From Zygnema circumcarinatum (taxonomy: Eukaryota; Streptophyta; Zygnematophyceae; Zygnematales; Zygnemataceae), in assembly GCA_037447605.1 (NCBI GenBank), contig CM074807.1, positions 1,779,656-1,843,655 on the forward strand: a stretch of DNA of 64,000 nt. The letters are read 5' to 3'. Of the stretch, positions 41,334 to 54,906 are shown in pieces (positions within the stretch are counted from its first letter, which is position 1; each line of letters opens with the position of its first letter). A program made the translations under genes and the position numbers. The notes beneath the pieces are model-generated. The model was not told the DNA's origin, did not search any database, and worked only from the letters and a program-made list of their open reading frames with translations.

Positions 41334-44300
41334 ATGGCTGCGCTCGCTTCCTCGTGGACAGCCTCGGCCTCGGCCTCCGGCTCTGCAGCTTCTCACGAAT
41401 GCTCTTCTAGCCTGGGCATCGCGGCCGGCCATGGCGGCTGCATATCTTCTCATGTGTCCCTGGCAGCTCGCTTGCGCCTGCCTTTGCTATCAATTGATGC
41501 CGTTCAGGGGAGGCCGAGCTGCAGTGGAGGGCGGAGAGCTCGGCTGCAGCAAGTTGCGGCCATGGAAAACCATGTGGCAGCCGATAGCTTCGCAGGTGCA
41601 GGCCTGAATTATCCTGCAATCACTCATGAGAGTAGGCTAGAGCTTCCATTTGGATGCCTTGGAAATTTGCTGCTGCATTTGGCGCTCAAAGGAATCAAAA
41701 GTTGTCAACTTTGACAACGATAGTAAAGAGAAAAAGCTGCACCCCTCTCAAAAGGCACCTATTCAACATCGCAAACTAGTGCATATTTTTTCGCGTTGAC
41801 CAAAAACAGTCGACGGCTTTTACTGAGGCTGGTGTGTACATAAGGATGAACTGGTATTGCTTCTGTTCTTCAACACTTAATTCATATGGGGAAAGTTTAG
41901 CTGGGACCTGTCCTACGTGTAACGTTGATGTCGAGGGGTTTTACGGCGCCCAACCGATTGCTGTTCTTGACGTGGGAGACACATGGTTTATGTGCCTATA
42001 CGTTTAATATCCACTGATATTCAAGAAGAGAGCAAGCTTGCTATGGGGTTACTCAGTCTTTCGGGTTACCACTCAGCACAATGAATGCTATGTCGTGTAT
42101 TTCTTGAGTTACTTGTTCTTTTTTTGTCACAATGCCAGCGTTTGTTTGAATTGTTCTTGCCATACGGTAAACTAGGCCTGCGCGTATGCTCTATCATCCA
42201 GCTAAATTCGAATTTATGTTCAGCAATCAATCTTTTGAGTAGCCAGGCAATATGTGCTTTCCTGAAGAAAAAAACGTCGAAATGGTCGTTTTCATGGCAT
42301 CTTTATTTTTCTTGCTCGCATGAAAATAGCTATCCAAGAAAGAACCTTTTCTGGCAGTGTCAGTGACGGTAAGGCAGAATTGTTTGGGATGCTTGATTAG
42401 CGCTCTACCCGTCCCCTTCCTTGCCTACAATTCCAAGGCGAACATATCTCCAGCCTGCTAATTCGCTGCTGTTTCGTTTTTGCGGCTCAGCGGAGCAGTC
42501 TCCACCGGCTGACTTCGCTGCTGATGTCAGCACATGGGATGAACTGGGACCCTCAGACGTCAACCTCGAAGAAAGCAACTCAGTCCAAATTCCCAGGGAA
42601 CGCCAAAGGATATTTGACAGCATTGCTCCCGTATATGACCAGGTGAAATCATTTCTGTTTTCGGTCGACCTCGTTTTCTGAAATGACCTTCCCTCATGCG
42701 TCCAAGTGTCAGAAAAACAGATCCCAGTATTCTGTGTTAGTCTCAGTTGATGGATGGGATGGCTTTACTTGCTGGGGAATAAAAACCACTGATGGGAAAC
42801 GGATCGATTTTGTATCTACTTTGAATGTCGTAGAAAGTCGCTAATCTAATGACTAATGTCTGTTTTTTAGCATTGGTTTGCATAAGACAAATGTAATGTT
42901 TATGCAGTAATCCTGCTGAAAAGGTTTCCTGCACCTCATATCCATATCCTATGTTTATACGAACTTGACAAAAGCAGTATTGCAAGGCGCTTGGAAATCA
43001 CTGGAACAAGGAAATTTCGAGTGCCATCTGCGGTGAAATTTGTCACTTAGAATCCTCACCCATGCTTTGCAAGGTGATAGTCAGTTTTGCATTTCACTGA
43101 TCCATGTCCTGCGCATACTCTGACACGCATCCGCAGAAGGAACTGAACGGAGGGCGCTGCGTGCCATGTGGCAGCTCAATGACTTCCTCAGTTTGGGCCA
43201 GCACCGCATTTGGAAGCGAATGGCAGCCAATTGGAGCAGGTGTTTCCCCTACCGCCAAAACGGAGGAAGATGAATTTTTATCTTGACTGTGTTGAGAGTG
43301 ATTCGGGGTAGGGAAGAGAGTCGTAACGAGCATGGAAGAGCATGGGAGATAAAGCAATTGGCAGCAGCTTGAATCTGAAAGTTTTTCACGAATGAGGCCA
43401 ATGGAGCCGGTCTGTGGAGAGATATGGAGGTAACCGTTGTTCAATGAACAGTTGCTAGAGGCAGATGTTTTCGGGTTTATGGTTTCATCTATAAGAGTTG
43501 ATGAAAGTAAGCAGGTAAGATGGAGAAAAACTTCATGGGCATTAATATGAGGGCTACAGAGCAAGATCGGGCCATCGCGTGCTGGACATCTGCTGCGGCA
43601 GCGGCGACATCGCATTCCTTCTGGCAGAGAAAGTGGGCCGCCAAGGTTCGGTAAGCGCCAAATTGGGTCCATTTTCTTGACACTTTATCCTCCACATGAG
43701 GTAGCTCTTGTGCTCGTCAATCATTGAAGTTGAGTTCGTCATTCTTGCTAAGACCTCGAACGCCCTTTTGCTCAGGTGGTAGGTGTGGATTTTGCGCCGG
43801 AGCAATTGGCAGTTGCTGCAAACCGCCAGAAAGAGATGTTGGGTCTCCTTGGAGTGGACATGAGGTACAATGACTACGCTCTTGCCAAAACGTCCAGGAA
43901 CTGATTAGCTCAGTAAAATTCTGGAGACATTCCCGGAGATGCTTTTGTTTCTGGTGTACCAAGGGGGCTTTTCCGTTGTCCTTCTTTCTTTTTTCCTGCA
44001 AGTTGGGTATAGCAGTGAAGGAAATCACGAGTTCAAGTCGGAGACACTTACTCTAACAATCGGTGCAGGTGGATTGAAGGAGATGCATTGGCACTGCCGT
44101 TTGGGGATTCAGAGTTTGACGCGGCCACAATGGGCTATGGTCTGCGAAATGTTGTGGACATTCCCAGAAGCCTGCGGGAGGTTTGGAGGGTTCTCAAGCC
44201 TGGTAAGCATCACCACGATGTTGCAGAAAGTAGGATTCAGTAGAATTTCTACATTAAGATTGCACAATCAAAGGGCAAAGCAAAGGGCTGCGTACAATGG

Positions 44301-45479
44301 CATAAATTGCGGTCTGTATGTTTGCTGGATGGATCCGCAAACTAAGAGGGTAAAGACGAAATTGGTGAATATGTAAAGGTATGGTGTATGGTGTAATAAG
44401 CTATTGCTTATTCCCAGGAACTATGGCTTAGTTTCGAGTTGGTGGACTGAATCACAGTGTGGGTGGCAGGCAGCTCGGCCGCTATTTTGGACTTCAACAA
44501 CTCCCCGAATTCCCTAGTCTCTTCATTTCAGGTGTTATTCTTTTCTTAGTCAGTTCTGAATCAGGGTCCGGTCACCTGTATCATTTACATCACCCGTCAA
44601 GGTAGCTATTCGTTGCATGTGGGACAAGCAGAATCCGGCATTGGGCCTTGTATTCCATTGTCACGCCGTATGGCAGAGGAACTTGTCTGCCTTACACCTA
44701 TGGAGCACTAGTCACAAGTGATATTCGTGCTTCGTGAAAGCCCAATAGCGTTTGCACTTTTAGTATCACGTTTGTTGGACTTGGGAAGCACATGTTCATC
44801 TTGTACATTATGGTTTTGGGGTGGGTCTGACTTTTTCTCGAAGGCGTTTTACTTGGAGTCAAGGCCAGCACCTCTCTTTAGATTGCCATGCCGCCTAAAA
44901 TGCAGGTGAAGGAGAGAAACTTTTTTTAGATGTCTTTCCAGATAGGTTCATGGAAGCTGATCCTCCATCCGTCTTGCAGGGCTTCATGCTGGACAACGTG
45001 GTAGTGCCTGTTGCCAGGCAGTTCGGCCTTGCTGAGCAATACGAGTATCTCCGTCCTTCTATCGAACGTTTCCCCTCAGGTGAGTCTATTGGCTCCTAGC
45101 GCTTAGAATTTTGCATGGAAGCACATTCCACCATATTCATTTCAAGGGTGGAGTTAGTATGCACCAACCGTTCATTCAAATCCTCGAAAGCTCACTTGCT
45201 GACACAGTCAAGTGACTAACCTGGTTTGCGTCATAGCGTAATATTACTGAAGTAAGGGCATCTTGCTGTCGAAAGCCTTTTTTTTCGAAAGGAAAGTAGC
45301 ATGTTAACAAACGAGCTGTTTCAACCAGGCAGGCAGCTGAGGTCAGCACCACTCGTTTGCCTTGTGAATGCCTTGCAGGAAGGGAGCAAGTGCGGCTCGC
45401 TCGAGAAGCAGGATTCTCACGGGCAGTGCACTACGAGTTGGCCGCAGGGCTCATGGGCGTCCTTGTTGTCCACAAATGA
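41334..45479 (+). CDS. menG: Demethylphylloquinone methyltransferase, UbiE/MenG family, plastid
   Basis: Methylates 2-phytyl-1,4-naphthoquinone using S-adenosylmethionine, the last methylation in phylloquinone (vitamin K1, photosystem I) synthesis. Exons: 41334-41595, 42491-42642, 43175-43239, 43560-43650, 43776-43864, 44069-44202, 44470-44531, 44980-45079, 45379-45479; 351 residues. About 85 Ala/Ser/Arg-rich residues form a likely transit peptide. The methyltransferase begins RQRIFDSIAPVYDQLNDFL, with the UbiE signature LGQHRIWK, SAM motif I (VLDICCGSGDIAF), WIEGDALALPF, MGYGLRNVVD, WRVLKPG, and the C-terminal half NVVVPVARQFGLAEQYEYL through GFSRAVHYEL. It is longer than the Arabidopsis protein mainly because of the N-terminal extension. 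Other UbiE-family roles (ubiquinone) are less likely given the plastid leader and the plant MenG-like tail. Confidence 0.93.
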
Positions 45480-45883
45480 ACTCAGATCGGTCGTGCTGTC
45501 TCGGCAAGGGCAGATGTCGGACCTCTAATGGAAGGCCATGCAATCGTGGTGTTGTTGTATAGCTGGGATGAGAACCGGCCTTCTTCATCCACATGATGCT
45601 CAGTCTGTCCCACTTCCATGCGACTTTTTGGTTCAGCCGTGACAAGCCCAATTGTGGATTTTCGCCACCTTTGTCCTCAGGAACGGTTCCAATTATGTTG
45701 GGTTAATCGCACATGTGAATGCATATGAGCTTTTGGTTGTCGACGTGCTGAAAACTGATGATATGGCGGAATCATATGTTCCATACAATGAAGTGAATAC
45801 TGCAGGGCTGAGTCCTTCCTTCTCAAGGACTCAGTCCTGCAAATACAAGATATTCTTTCAGCCATCGCTTTTACTTGCTAATA

Positions 45884-46013
45884 GGGGGTGTCAGACTTAA
45901 CGAAATCTTACGAACAAAAAAGTTTTGTAAGTACGCCGCACCAGGATTGCGATGTCACCGAAGTACTCGTTCTGGTCTCAAACTTATGAACAATTTTTAA
46001 GTCTGACACCCCC
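45884..46013. mobile_element. MITE copy 2, 130 bp, TA target duplication
   Basis: Perfect 17-bp terminal inverted repeats identical to copy 1 at 22386-22542 (GGGGGTGTCAGACTTAA), flanked by TA on both sides. It lies in the 3' flank of menG and 286 bp upstream of the SRRM1-like start codon. Confidence 0.92.
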
Positions 46014-46299
46014 TAATGGCCGAGAAGCGTTGTTTGAAGTCTTTTTGTAAGAGTTTGGAACGAAGTGAAATCGCGCAGTGCCCGCCTGCCTCTAAAGAGC
46101 TCGGCCCAACAACGCAGTTCCGTCGCCAGTTCCGTTCCGCGTGCCGCGTTGTACGGCGCCGCACAGGTACAACATCGAACAGCGTTTTTGCGGCTAGTCC
46201 AGGGCGAGGCCCCGCCCAGATTTCTTCTTTCAGAGAGGAAGAGGGAAGAGGGAGGAGGGAAGAGGGCTATTCAGGAGGGAGGAGGAGGCGGGAGAAGCC

Positions 46300-49200
46300 A
46301 TGTCCGGAGGGTTCTTCCGCGGCACCAGCGCGGACCAGGACACGCGTTTCTCCAACAAGAATGTGAAGCTGCTCAAGACGCAGAAGTTTCCGCCGGAGCT
46401 CGACGAGCCGGTGAGCGCTAGCATTAAAAAGTGCCGTGGTTTTTCATAGCGGCTGCTTCTGTGCTGTCAACGTGCATTCGTGCTCTAAGCTGTGCCCAAA
46501 CGGCGCTTGGGATGACGGCGTTCAAGTCGTTGCTGTTACAGCTGTTACTGGCTTCAAGTGAGCTTGTGGCATGTGCAGGTCGATCTTTGCAAGGTGAAGC
46601 TGGATGTAATCAAGCCATGGATTGCGAAACGTGTCACGGAAATCCTTGGAGGAGTGGAGGATGATGTCCTGATCAATTTGATATATGCTCTTCTTGAGGA
46701 GAAGGTATGTTCTGGCATGTTTTATGGAGATGCATGTGCTTACAGGACAATTTTCCCAATTGTATCCAAAGCATTGGCCGCCTTTCCTTATTACTAGAAT
46801 TCAACAGCCAACCTTTAGGGTAAAGGTTCATATGAAAACGGTGGAGTTGCTGTAGACTCGACTGATGAAGCGACTGCTGGAAACCTGTTTTTCCATTGGT
46901 ATGCCTACGTGCGCAGAAAGACGGGAAAGAGATTCAAATTCAAATAACCGGATTTTTGGAGAAAAACACTAGTAAATTCATGAAGGAGCTTTGGAGTCTC
47001 CTTCTTAGCGCCCAGAAGAATATATCAGGAGTTCCTCAACAGTTCATTGACGAAAAAGCGGAAGAAACACGGCGCAAGAAGGTGCGTCCTGAGCCAGAGC
47101 AGACGGGACATGTGGTGTCTGATAATGACCTAGAAATTCCATGTCATCCTCTGGATTTGTGACATGGTCATGGAACAGCATGTTCACGATGGCATCGTTC
47201 TTCATTGTGGTACTGGCAGGAATTTGATGATCGCATAAATTTTGAGGTGCAAAGGCTGCGTCAAGTGCATGAGCAAGAGCAGGCAGCGACTGCAGAGCAC
47301 AATCGAAAGCTGGTAAAGTTTGATTTGACTTAATTCGTTCATGTGCATTCATTGGCTGGCTAAGGTCATTTAAAATCCACTGTAAGCAGGCAGGATTCTG
47401 TACATTCAGCTTGCTATTTCCATCAGCACGTCACAAAGGCTGCAATAAGAAAGTTGTTGACATTGGTGTTTTCCTCAGGTTTTCTGTATTTGTTACGAGC
47501 TTGCAGGGACTCATGGTTAGAGGTGCGTGATAGTTTCTGGAAGGATTGTCCTAATTTGAAGGATGCTGATTTGTCCGATCGAATACTGGGCAGACTGCAG
47601 ATGTGGAGGCTGCGAAGCGAGCTGCTGCCGAGGCTGCTGCTCGACTTAGTGCACAACTACTTGAGCAGAAGGGGGAGAAGAAGCCGGCCATTGCAGCAAT
47701 CACTTCTGCAGATGCTCCTGACGTTCCAGATCAGCCAGCAGAAGAAAAGCAAAGGTGAGAGACTCCGCGGGGATGGATGGTCTGTCCTTTGAATGTGCTG
47801 ATTTAGGGCTATGTACTTCTTTTCTCCTCCATTCTGTAACTTGCTTTTTTTTCTGTTGTAGTTCATTGTTTTTACGTCTTGGCTTGTCGTGATGCCCGAT
47901 AACATGGTGAGTCGCTCTCTTGAAGTGCACTGGTGTTTTTGAATTGCAGTTAGCCAAAATTTAAGTTCGATTTGAAACAAATTGTGTGCTTTTTTCGAGT
48001 TCTGACCCTCAAACTCTCGCTAGTTGCTAGCGATAAACGGATATGCTGTGAACCTCGCTAGCATGCATTCACTGACTTACAGTAGCACTGTTCATGCTTG
48101 AAGGGTGGAGGTAAAGCAGCAATCGCCGAGGAGCTCGAATTTGAGTGATAAGTCGAGGTATGTTGTAAAAGACATTGCCTCTTTGGCATCTGATTGTAGT
48201 TCTGGCTGTAGTGGGCGAAGCTTCAAGGATAGTAGCGGCTGACTATATCTGTAAGATAAAGAAGGTCACCGAGCGCCCGTGAATCACATTCCCTGCACTC
48301 ATATAGATGAAAGTCAGGGTGAGATATACTGCATGATCCCTGGATCTGTGGCTGGAGGCTTCCGTAGCATGGCCATCACCTTCAGCGCCTCGAGCTGATT
48401 GGCCCCTGGATGTTTTTTGCCCAGGCTTTTCGCTTATCTGTTCGAGAATGTAGAGCATCCCCCCCTTGGCTTCAGCCTTCTGGTAATTTATCCGGTCCAT
48501 CCTTGTCTGTTCGACAGAATGTTTAACACTTCGGGAATGGACTTCTAACTCCTGGTTTGCAGCCGGCCCTAGCTTCCCACTGTGACTCGTCAACAGTAGA
48601 GCCTTGTAGTCATTCCACGATTGTAACCTCAGCGTACTAGACACAGCATTTATCGCTGACTTGGAGTGTACTTCTCCAACATCTGTCAGGAAGGCAAGCG
48701 CCAGTGTACATCATTCCTTTGGTAAATTTACTGGGAAAATAGATCAGTTAACTGGGAACCTGCGGCGTATGTGGAGCAGTCCAGGCACATACGCGCCTGG
48801 CGATCCGTGACGCGTTCACGAGTTCGCATAGGAGTAAATGAAAAATCATGGCAGTGGATGGATTCGCATTCAGACACTACGCATTCCTATAGCCCATTTC
48901 CCCAACCATTTTCACTACTCTCCTCTTTCCCGGCCTTTGTTCTTTTTTGCGAGCTGTATCTCTGCTTGTATAACGTAGGTTGTTATGCCATTGCTCGCCA
49001 TGACAGGTCACCTAGGCGAAACAGCTCCCGGTCCCCCTATCGAAGAGGTAGACGTTCCCCATCACCAGCTCCATTAAAACGGGCACGATCACGCACTCCT
49101 CCACAAAGGAGACGGATATCGCGTTCCCGATCTCCCCCTCGTAGGCCTCCTTCTAGGAGTTACTCCCGGTCTCCAAGCAGGGACTCACCATTGAAAGCTT

Positions 49201-50874
49201 CCCCTCCACGCTACAGGCGTAGGTAAGTAACTTGGTGTATACTCGGAGAATTGCAGACGTATTTCAGCACCTTTAGCTGAGTAGACTTGGTATTTACCAT
49301 AAGAATGCTATGCACTGGAAAGCATTGTTGCAAGCATTAAAGTGACAGCTGCTGAGTTCAGTGAACCTGGTGAAGTGCAGGAGTCGAGTTTGACCAGATG
49401 GATCGCAGTCGATGACCTTGTTTATGGTGTTGTCGAGCATGCAGACTAAGTACACTGTTGATTTGATCGAATGTTTGCAACACTGTAAGCATGTCACGGT
49501 GGCAGGGCAGAACGGGATACTACTTTGGTTATTTCTGTGACATCCTATGTTACGTTGTTCTGCCTGTGCCAGTCGCAGCCCACCTCGTGATGTTGAGCGA
49601 GGTGGCGGTGGATACTTTAATGGGAGGAGTGCACCTACATATGGTGGAAGGCGGGACAAGGAAAGGGATTGGCAACGGAGGCCCAGGTATGGTTCTGACA
49701 GAAGCTTCTGATGTTTGCTCGTTTCTTGTTTTCCCTTGGACGATGGGGTATAGTAGCCCACTTCTTAGTCGTTTTTTCCAGTGTTTACTTTGTATTGAGT
49801 AAAGCTGATGATGTATCGGCTCGTTAACGTTAATCGTTGGACTGAGGGGAGGATGCTGCAAAGATGACTCACATTTGTCTCCCCATGATGGGCTTCTGCA
49901 GTGATCGTCAATACGACAGGCCTGTGAGTGACAGATATTATGACCGCAGGAGCGACCGGAGGGATTCATACTCTGAGAGGATGAATATGAAACGAGTTGG
50001 TGATAGGGGAGGCAGACGACCTGTTTACGACAACAGGAGAGGTGCATATGAGGACCGGGATCGGGATCGGGATCGGTATCCCGAAAGAGGCTATGCAGGG
50101 ATGAAACGGCCATACAGAGATATAGGAGAACGCCATGATATCCCATCTCCTCCCGTTCCAAGAAAGTCTGCCTCTCCTGTTGACGAGCGTGCCTCAGTCG
50201 GTGCTGGCGGTTTGATGGAGCAAGATAGTGAGGAGGATGTGCGAGTAGCTGCTGGTCGAGGGAGTCATGGTGAAAGGAGGGGGAGAGGAGATGATCTAGC
50301 AGGGAAGGAGGGTCCGGCTGGAAAGGGAGAGATCAACCACCGAAAGGAAGGGGAGGCAAGAGAAGACGAACATAGACAAGAGTATCCAGACCGCAGTCTG
50401 GAGGCCCCAGAAATGGAAGATCTCGCCAGAAAGGAGTCTCTGGCAACTGAAGTGGACTCGTCTGAAGCTGAGTTGGAGCATGAGAAACCGCGTAGGAAAG
50501 ACTCTCGGGAAGAAGTGAGGGAAGCCAAAGGGCAAGGGAAGATGGTTGAAGTTGGAGATGAGTCTCCTGCAGACAGTGAGGAACGGCGGGAACTGAAAAG
50601 GAAAAGGAAGGAAGAAAAGCGAGCTCGTAAGGAGGAACGCAGGAAGAAACGAGAAGAGAAGAGGAAGCGCAAGGAGGAGAAACGGGCTGCGAAGGAAGCA
50701 AAGGAATCACAGAAGGTGGATGTACAAAGCAGATCAGACGAGCACGATGAGAATGGCCGCTACTCGGATGACGGAGAGGAGAAGATGCCTGTGGAGCGGC
50801 AACGGCGGCTGGAAGAGGATTTGAGAAAGAAGGCTTTAGAGTCACTTCGTGCCAAGAAGATAGGCGCTGCGTAG
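46300..50874 (+). CDS. SRRM1: SRRM1/SRm160-like splicing coactivator with PWI domain and RS tail
   Basis: Nuclear serine/arginine-repetitive matrix protein; the PWI domain binds nucleic acid and bridges SR proteins with the exon-junction complex (family knowledge). Exons: 46300-46410, 46579-46704, 46917-47081, 47220-47312, 47594-47754, 48104-48157, 49007-49222, 49573-49686, 49902-50874; 670 residues. The N-terminus MSGGFFRGTSADQDTRFSNK is nearly the animal/plant consensus. The PWI domain spans about 28-128 (VIKPWIAKRVTEILG, LINLIYALLEEK, QIQITGFLEKNT, FMKELWSLLLSAQ). An EF-DDRINFEVQRLR coiled coil follows, then RS repeats (RRSPSPAPLKRARSRTPPQR and similar), then Arg/Asp-rich and Lys/Glu-rich regions. 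The large last exon carries the acidic-basic C-terminus. Polyadenylation signal AATAAA at about 51586. Confidence 0.9.
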
Positions 50875-51841
50875 TTCAGAAAGTCTTGCCAGGTGGCACC
50901 AGCCACGCTGCACACCGAGTGGGCCCTGAGATGCAGAAGTCTCTGCCAATAGGCTTCCCTTGGCCATGGTTGTGCGGCCAAGTTTGTTTGAAGATCTTGT
51001 CAATGGAGTGGCCTTCCCTACACTGCTGGTGGCACGGAGGCTGATGGCTCTCACTTTGCTGATCCTGTCAGGCACGGCTGAGCAGGTTGGCTGCCCTCAA
51101 TCGGCTGCTCACTCCCTGTGCTAGCCCCAATGGGGCAGCTGCCCCTATCTATGTGAGCCCGTTTGTCCTCGTCAGGAAGAAGGTAGAGGTAGTGGGCAGG
51201 TAGTGATACACCGCTATCAATGAGGTGGTGTTGCTTGCAGTGGATTTTTGAGGGTGACAAGATTGCCGTTGAGCTGACTTTGGTCCATGCGTCTGCGACT
51301 TTACTGAAAGGAGATTGACTATACTGTTATGGCGGGCTTCAGAGGGGCCTTTTCTGCTTGCCTTGTGAGACGTCCTAATCCACAAGGTGGACGTATGGTC
51401 GGCTCTTCACATTTTTTTTATGCATCGAGTCAGTACAGCTGCAGCACACAGTGACCTCTGCTCAGGGTGTCCGTTCTCTAGTGTGTTCAGTGATAACCCA
51501 CACATGCAGCCACAGGAGCAGAAATCCTTCGTCTGTTGGCGAGCTTGAAAATTACTATCTTCCTTTGTTTCTTTTGTTAGAAAGGAATAAAATAGTTACA
51601 ATTGTGAAGAAATGAGCTTCATGTTATCATACAGACGGTTGTAGGCAATAACTTACCTTTCTAAAACCTTCAGGTGAAAGAATGTCACAACTTAACAAAC
51701 TCAGAACTAATGAAAATGGGGGAGAGTGGCAAGAGCGCCATAATTGTGTTTCGCGATTGGATGCAATTCACGAAACGCAGAGCAATGTCACAGGCCAAGA
51801 GCGCAGAGGAGAAGGTGTCAGCTGCCATCTCTCCCCGCCTG
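50875..51841. other. Convergent spacer between SRRM1-like and DEG5
   Basis: Holds the 3' UTR of the SRRM1-like gene (AATAAA near 51586) and that of DEG5 on the other strand. No further gene is seen. Confidence 0.5.
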
Positions 51842-54800
51842 TCACGCCACGGTTCCCTTCACAATGAGACGTGGGACGAGGCGCCACACTGTGTCTGCCG
51901 GCACCGCGAAGTTGACTCCCGAAGACATGCCCGTCCCTGCAGCAGCGCGCAGCACCCGCCAGCTGTCAAAGGAGGGGTCGCCCACTTTCCGCTCTCCTGA
52001 AGGGCCTCACTAATGGGCTGACCCCCCAAACGGCACTCGACATCTACGCTAATAAACCCATCAAACAAAAGAAGTGACAATTGCAACTGCAACAGCAGTC
52101 AGTAAACTCCAAACGGAACTGCGCAGAGAAAGGAGCACTTGATACCTTGCCGAGTAAAAGTGGCTGTGTTGATTCCTATCATTCGTCCAGACGAGTCCAG
52201 CAAAGGCCCCCCCGAGTTCCCCGAATTTATGGCCGAATCGGTCTGAATGGCCCCAGGAATCGGCTGCCCTGTAGGCGATGGTATTTCCCTATTCAGACCG
52301 CTGACCACCTGGCAAATCCCTCAGTAGTCAGAACGCCAAACCCTGCAAGACTGCACCTGCCTGGCCTTGATTTGGGGTGCTTTCTAGCAGCAGGCCTCCT
52401 CCTCCCACATCTGAAAACGAGAGAGAGAGTGTGTACAGTGTGTGCACTCACTCCTGTGGTAAGTGTATGATCGAAACCCAACGGGTTCCCAATGGCATAA
52501 CACATCTGCCCCACACGAAGGTCTGCGGAAGTTCCGACGGGAATGGGCCGGAGGAGCTCAGGACGAACATTAATCTGTACCGCTGGAGGAGCTTATTAAT
52601 TTTTTCCCTGCCAAAAGACTGCGCCATTTGGACTGCTGCAAATAGCATCCTCGTTTTGGCGGATCTCTCGAGCAGCAGGCACCCGTGGCTGGAAGGTGGC
52701 CGAGAGAGGGTTTAGAAAGGATGTAGGGAGAGGGAAAGGCATTACGAAGGGCAAGACCCACCTTCAATACAGCGAGGTCTCGCGCAGGCTCCATGCCCGT
52801 CAGTTCCGCGTCATGCAAGGTGACCCGCCCGTCCGGCTGCAGCAGTGCTATCTGCTCTGCCGCCCCTCCCAGAAAGGTAAGTCTTCCCCAGCTCAGAAAA
52901 CACACAAGCTGGGGGAGCTGTGGACCAGCCTGAGGACTTGAGCTGGGAAATTGATAACGACATAGCTGAGTCGGCATGGTATACTTTAACGTTGAGAGGT
53001 TTCAAGCAAGGAGAGTTCATGTACAAACACGGTTTCATCATAGGGAGTCTACCTAGCATCGGTAAGCCAACGAGCACATCCAGATAATGTTACACATCAT
53101 TCGTGAGTTACATCAAAGTTGATCGGCACAGGAAAGAAAAGTTGCGGCACGAAGGGTTGCACTGGAAACGTTTGTGCAGAATCACATATCAGGTAACCTT
53201 CACCTGTTGTAGGTGAACAGAATCCTGTTGAAAACCTCACCTCTGTGCGCTGCCGACCACTGCGGTCATTCGCCAGCTTGGCGACAACATGGTAGTTGGT
53301 GACCTGGAACAAGCAATCACAGCACACACAAGAGCAATCCAAATGTTAACAACCAGGTAAAAAAGGGATCTGCATCAAATACTGCCTAGGAAAGAAAGCA
53401 GCAGGGATTCTGAAAAGACAGTCCGCTTGATCGATCAGCGAACACCAAACTTGGAGCAAAAGTACGGACATGAGCTCTGGTGGATGATGGATAGAAAAGA
53501 AGAGGCAGCTCACAATGTGGCCGTACCGATCCCACACAATTCCGGAGCCTGTGCCCTGCAGCACTCCCTCCTTCCCAGAAGATCCGTTCACCTCAAAATT
53601 GCGGATCGACACCACCGACTGTGTGGTCGCCTGCACTTGCATCCCCCACCTTTCAGAAGTGAGAGGATTCATCGTAAAAATAGCATAGAGCTCTGCTCCA
53701 ACAGCTTGGAAAAAAAGGGACTGAAGCCCAGAAAACATCCAAAAAATCGCTCGAAATGTATTCTATACAATGTAAAGCACAAATTTGTGAAACATTCACT
53801 TATGAAATCACACTTCACTCCCTAGGCCGGCGTAAAGGTCTATTGACGTAAACGCAAATCTAAATATGCAAGACTTGAAATGTGTGGGACTGTGCTTCAA
53901 CAAAAATCCGTACATCCAGATTTTATAGGACTCTGCAACATGGAAGAAGTACCAGGATTCAGGCGCATTGCTTCTCGTGGACAACTGGACCGAAAAGAGG
54001 TGGGCTTGAAAAGATAAAAAGTCTCGTTCAGAGCCCATGCTGACTGGAGGACTACGGAGAAAGGTAACATCTAGCTGGCACCTTCTAAGTGAGAACGGGG
54101 GAGTTGGGGTAAACTTTCTGAAAGGCACGCTCAGAGGCAAGACCGCTACCGACATAAGCTTGGGTGTGCCGTCGTTTGGACTGACTTGGCTGTTTGGAAA
54201 ATCGCCAGAACATGTGTGTAAATTCAGAAAATAACATGCGCATCTTTCCTTGCATACACGCATTTAACCACCACTTTTGATTTATAAAAGTAGACTTGTC
54301 CACTGCACTATGAACGAGCATTCATGTCAGTACTCCGAGAGCCTATGAAGGAGCGCAATTGCCGTGGTGCACTGTTTGCATAGTTCACAGAATTTCAGGC
54401 AATTGCCCAAAACATTACAAGCCGCGTGATCCAACGGCTTCAGCGTCTCCTGCAGCGATACGCCAGGCAGGACATGCTGGACCTCTGTACAGCCTATTGG
54501 AGCCAGCTTACGCCTTCACGCACTCACGAAGCAATATAATATCCAATCCTCGGCCCATACAGCGGTCCGCGCAGGGAGGGTGGCGCACCTGAAAGACGCG
54601 CACAGCGACCTCCTCCTCCTCGTCCTCGTCTTCCTCCGCCCACAGCCCCTCGCCCGCCTCCGCCTCCCCCGCCACCGCCACCGCCACCGCCACCGCCACC
54701 GCCGAGGCGGGCGGCGCCGCAGCAGCTGCGAGAGAGGCGGAGGCGGCAATGCGCAGGGCGGCAGGCAGCAGCGCGCCACGTGTCAGGAGCTCCCTCCGCC

Positions 54801-54906
54801 CACATGCCCCGCCCTCCTCCGCCGATGCAGCGCGCGCGGCCGCTGTTGCCAGCCCGCCCTTGACCGCCACCGCCGACGCCACCGCCATCGCCGCCATTGC
54901 CGCCAT
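51842..54906 (-). CDS. DEG5: Deg5 protease, thylakoid lumen (trypsin-like, no PDZ domain)
   Basis: Serine endoprotease that with Deg8 degrades photodamaged D1 of photosystem II in the thylakoid lumen (known for Arabidopsis). Exons: 54906-54589, 53630-53514, 53303-53241, 52851-52762, 52574-52452, 52308-52146, 51936-51842; 322 residues, matching the family length. Catalytic triad: His150 ([12 protein letters not shown]), Asp191 (ARDLAVLK), Ser269 ([11 protein letters not shown]). The short C-terminus [16 protein letters not shown] through LIVKGTVA ends without a PDZ domain, which with AKLAND and [10 protein letters not shown] distinguishes Deg5 from Deg8. The leader is bipartite: a transit-like Ala/Val segment, then [20 protein letters not shown], a twin-arginine signal with hydrophobic core and alanine-rich cleavage region. 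A (GCC-ACC)n tract encodes an Ala-Val repeat and a following Glu/Asp run (EEDEDEEEE) precedes the protease domain. Confidence 0.93.
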
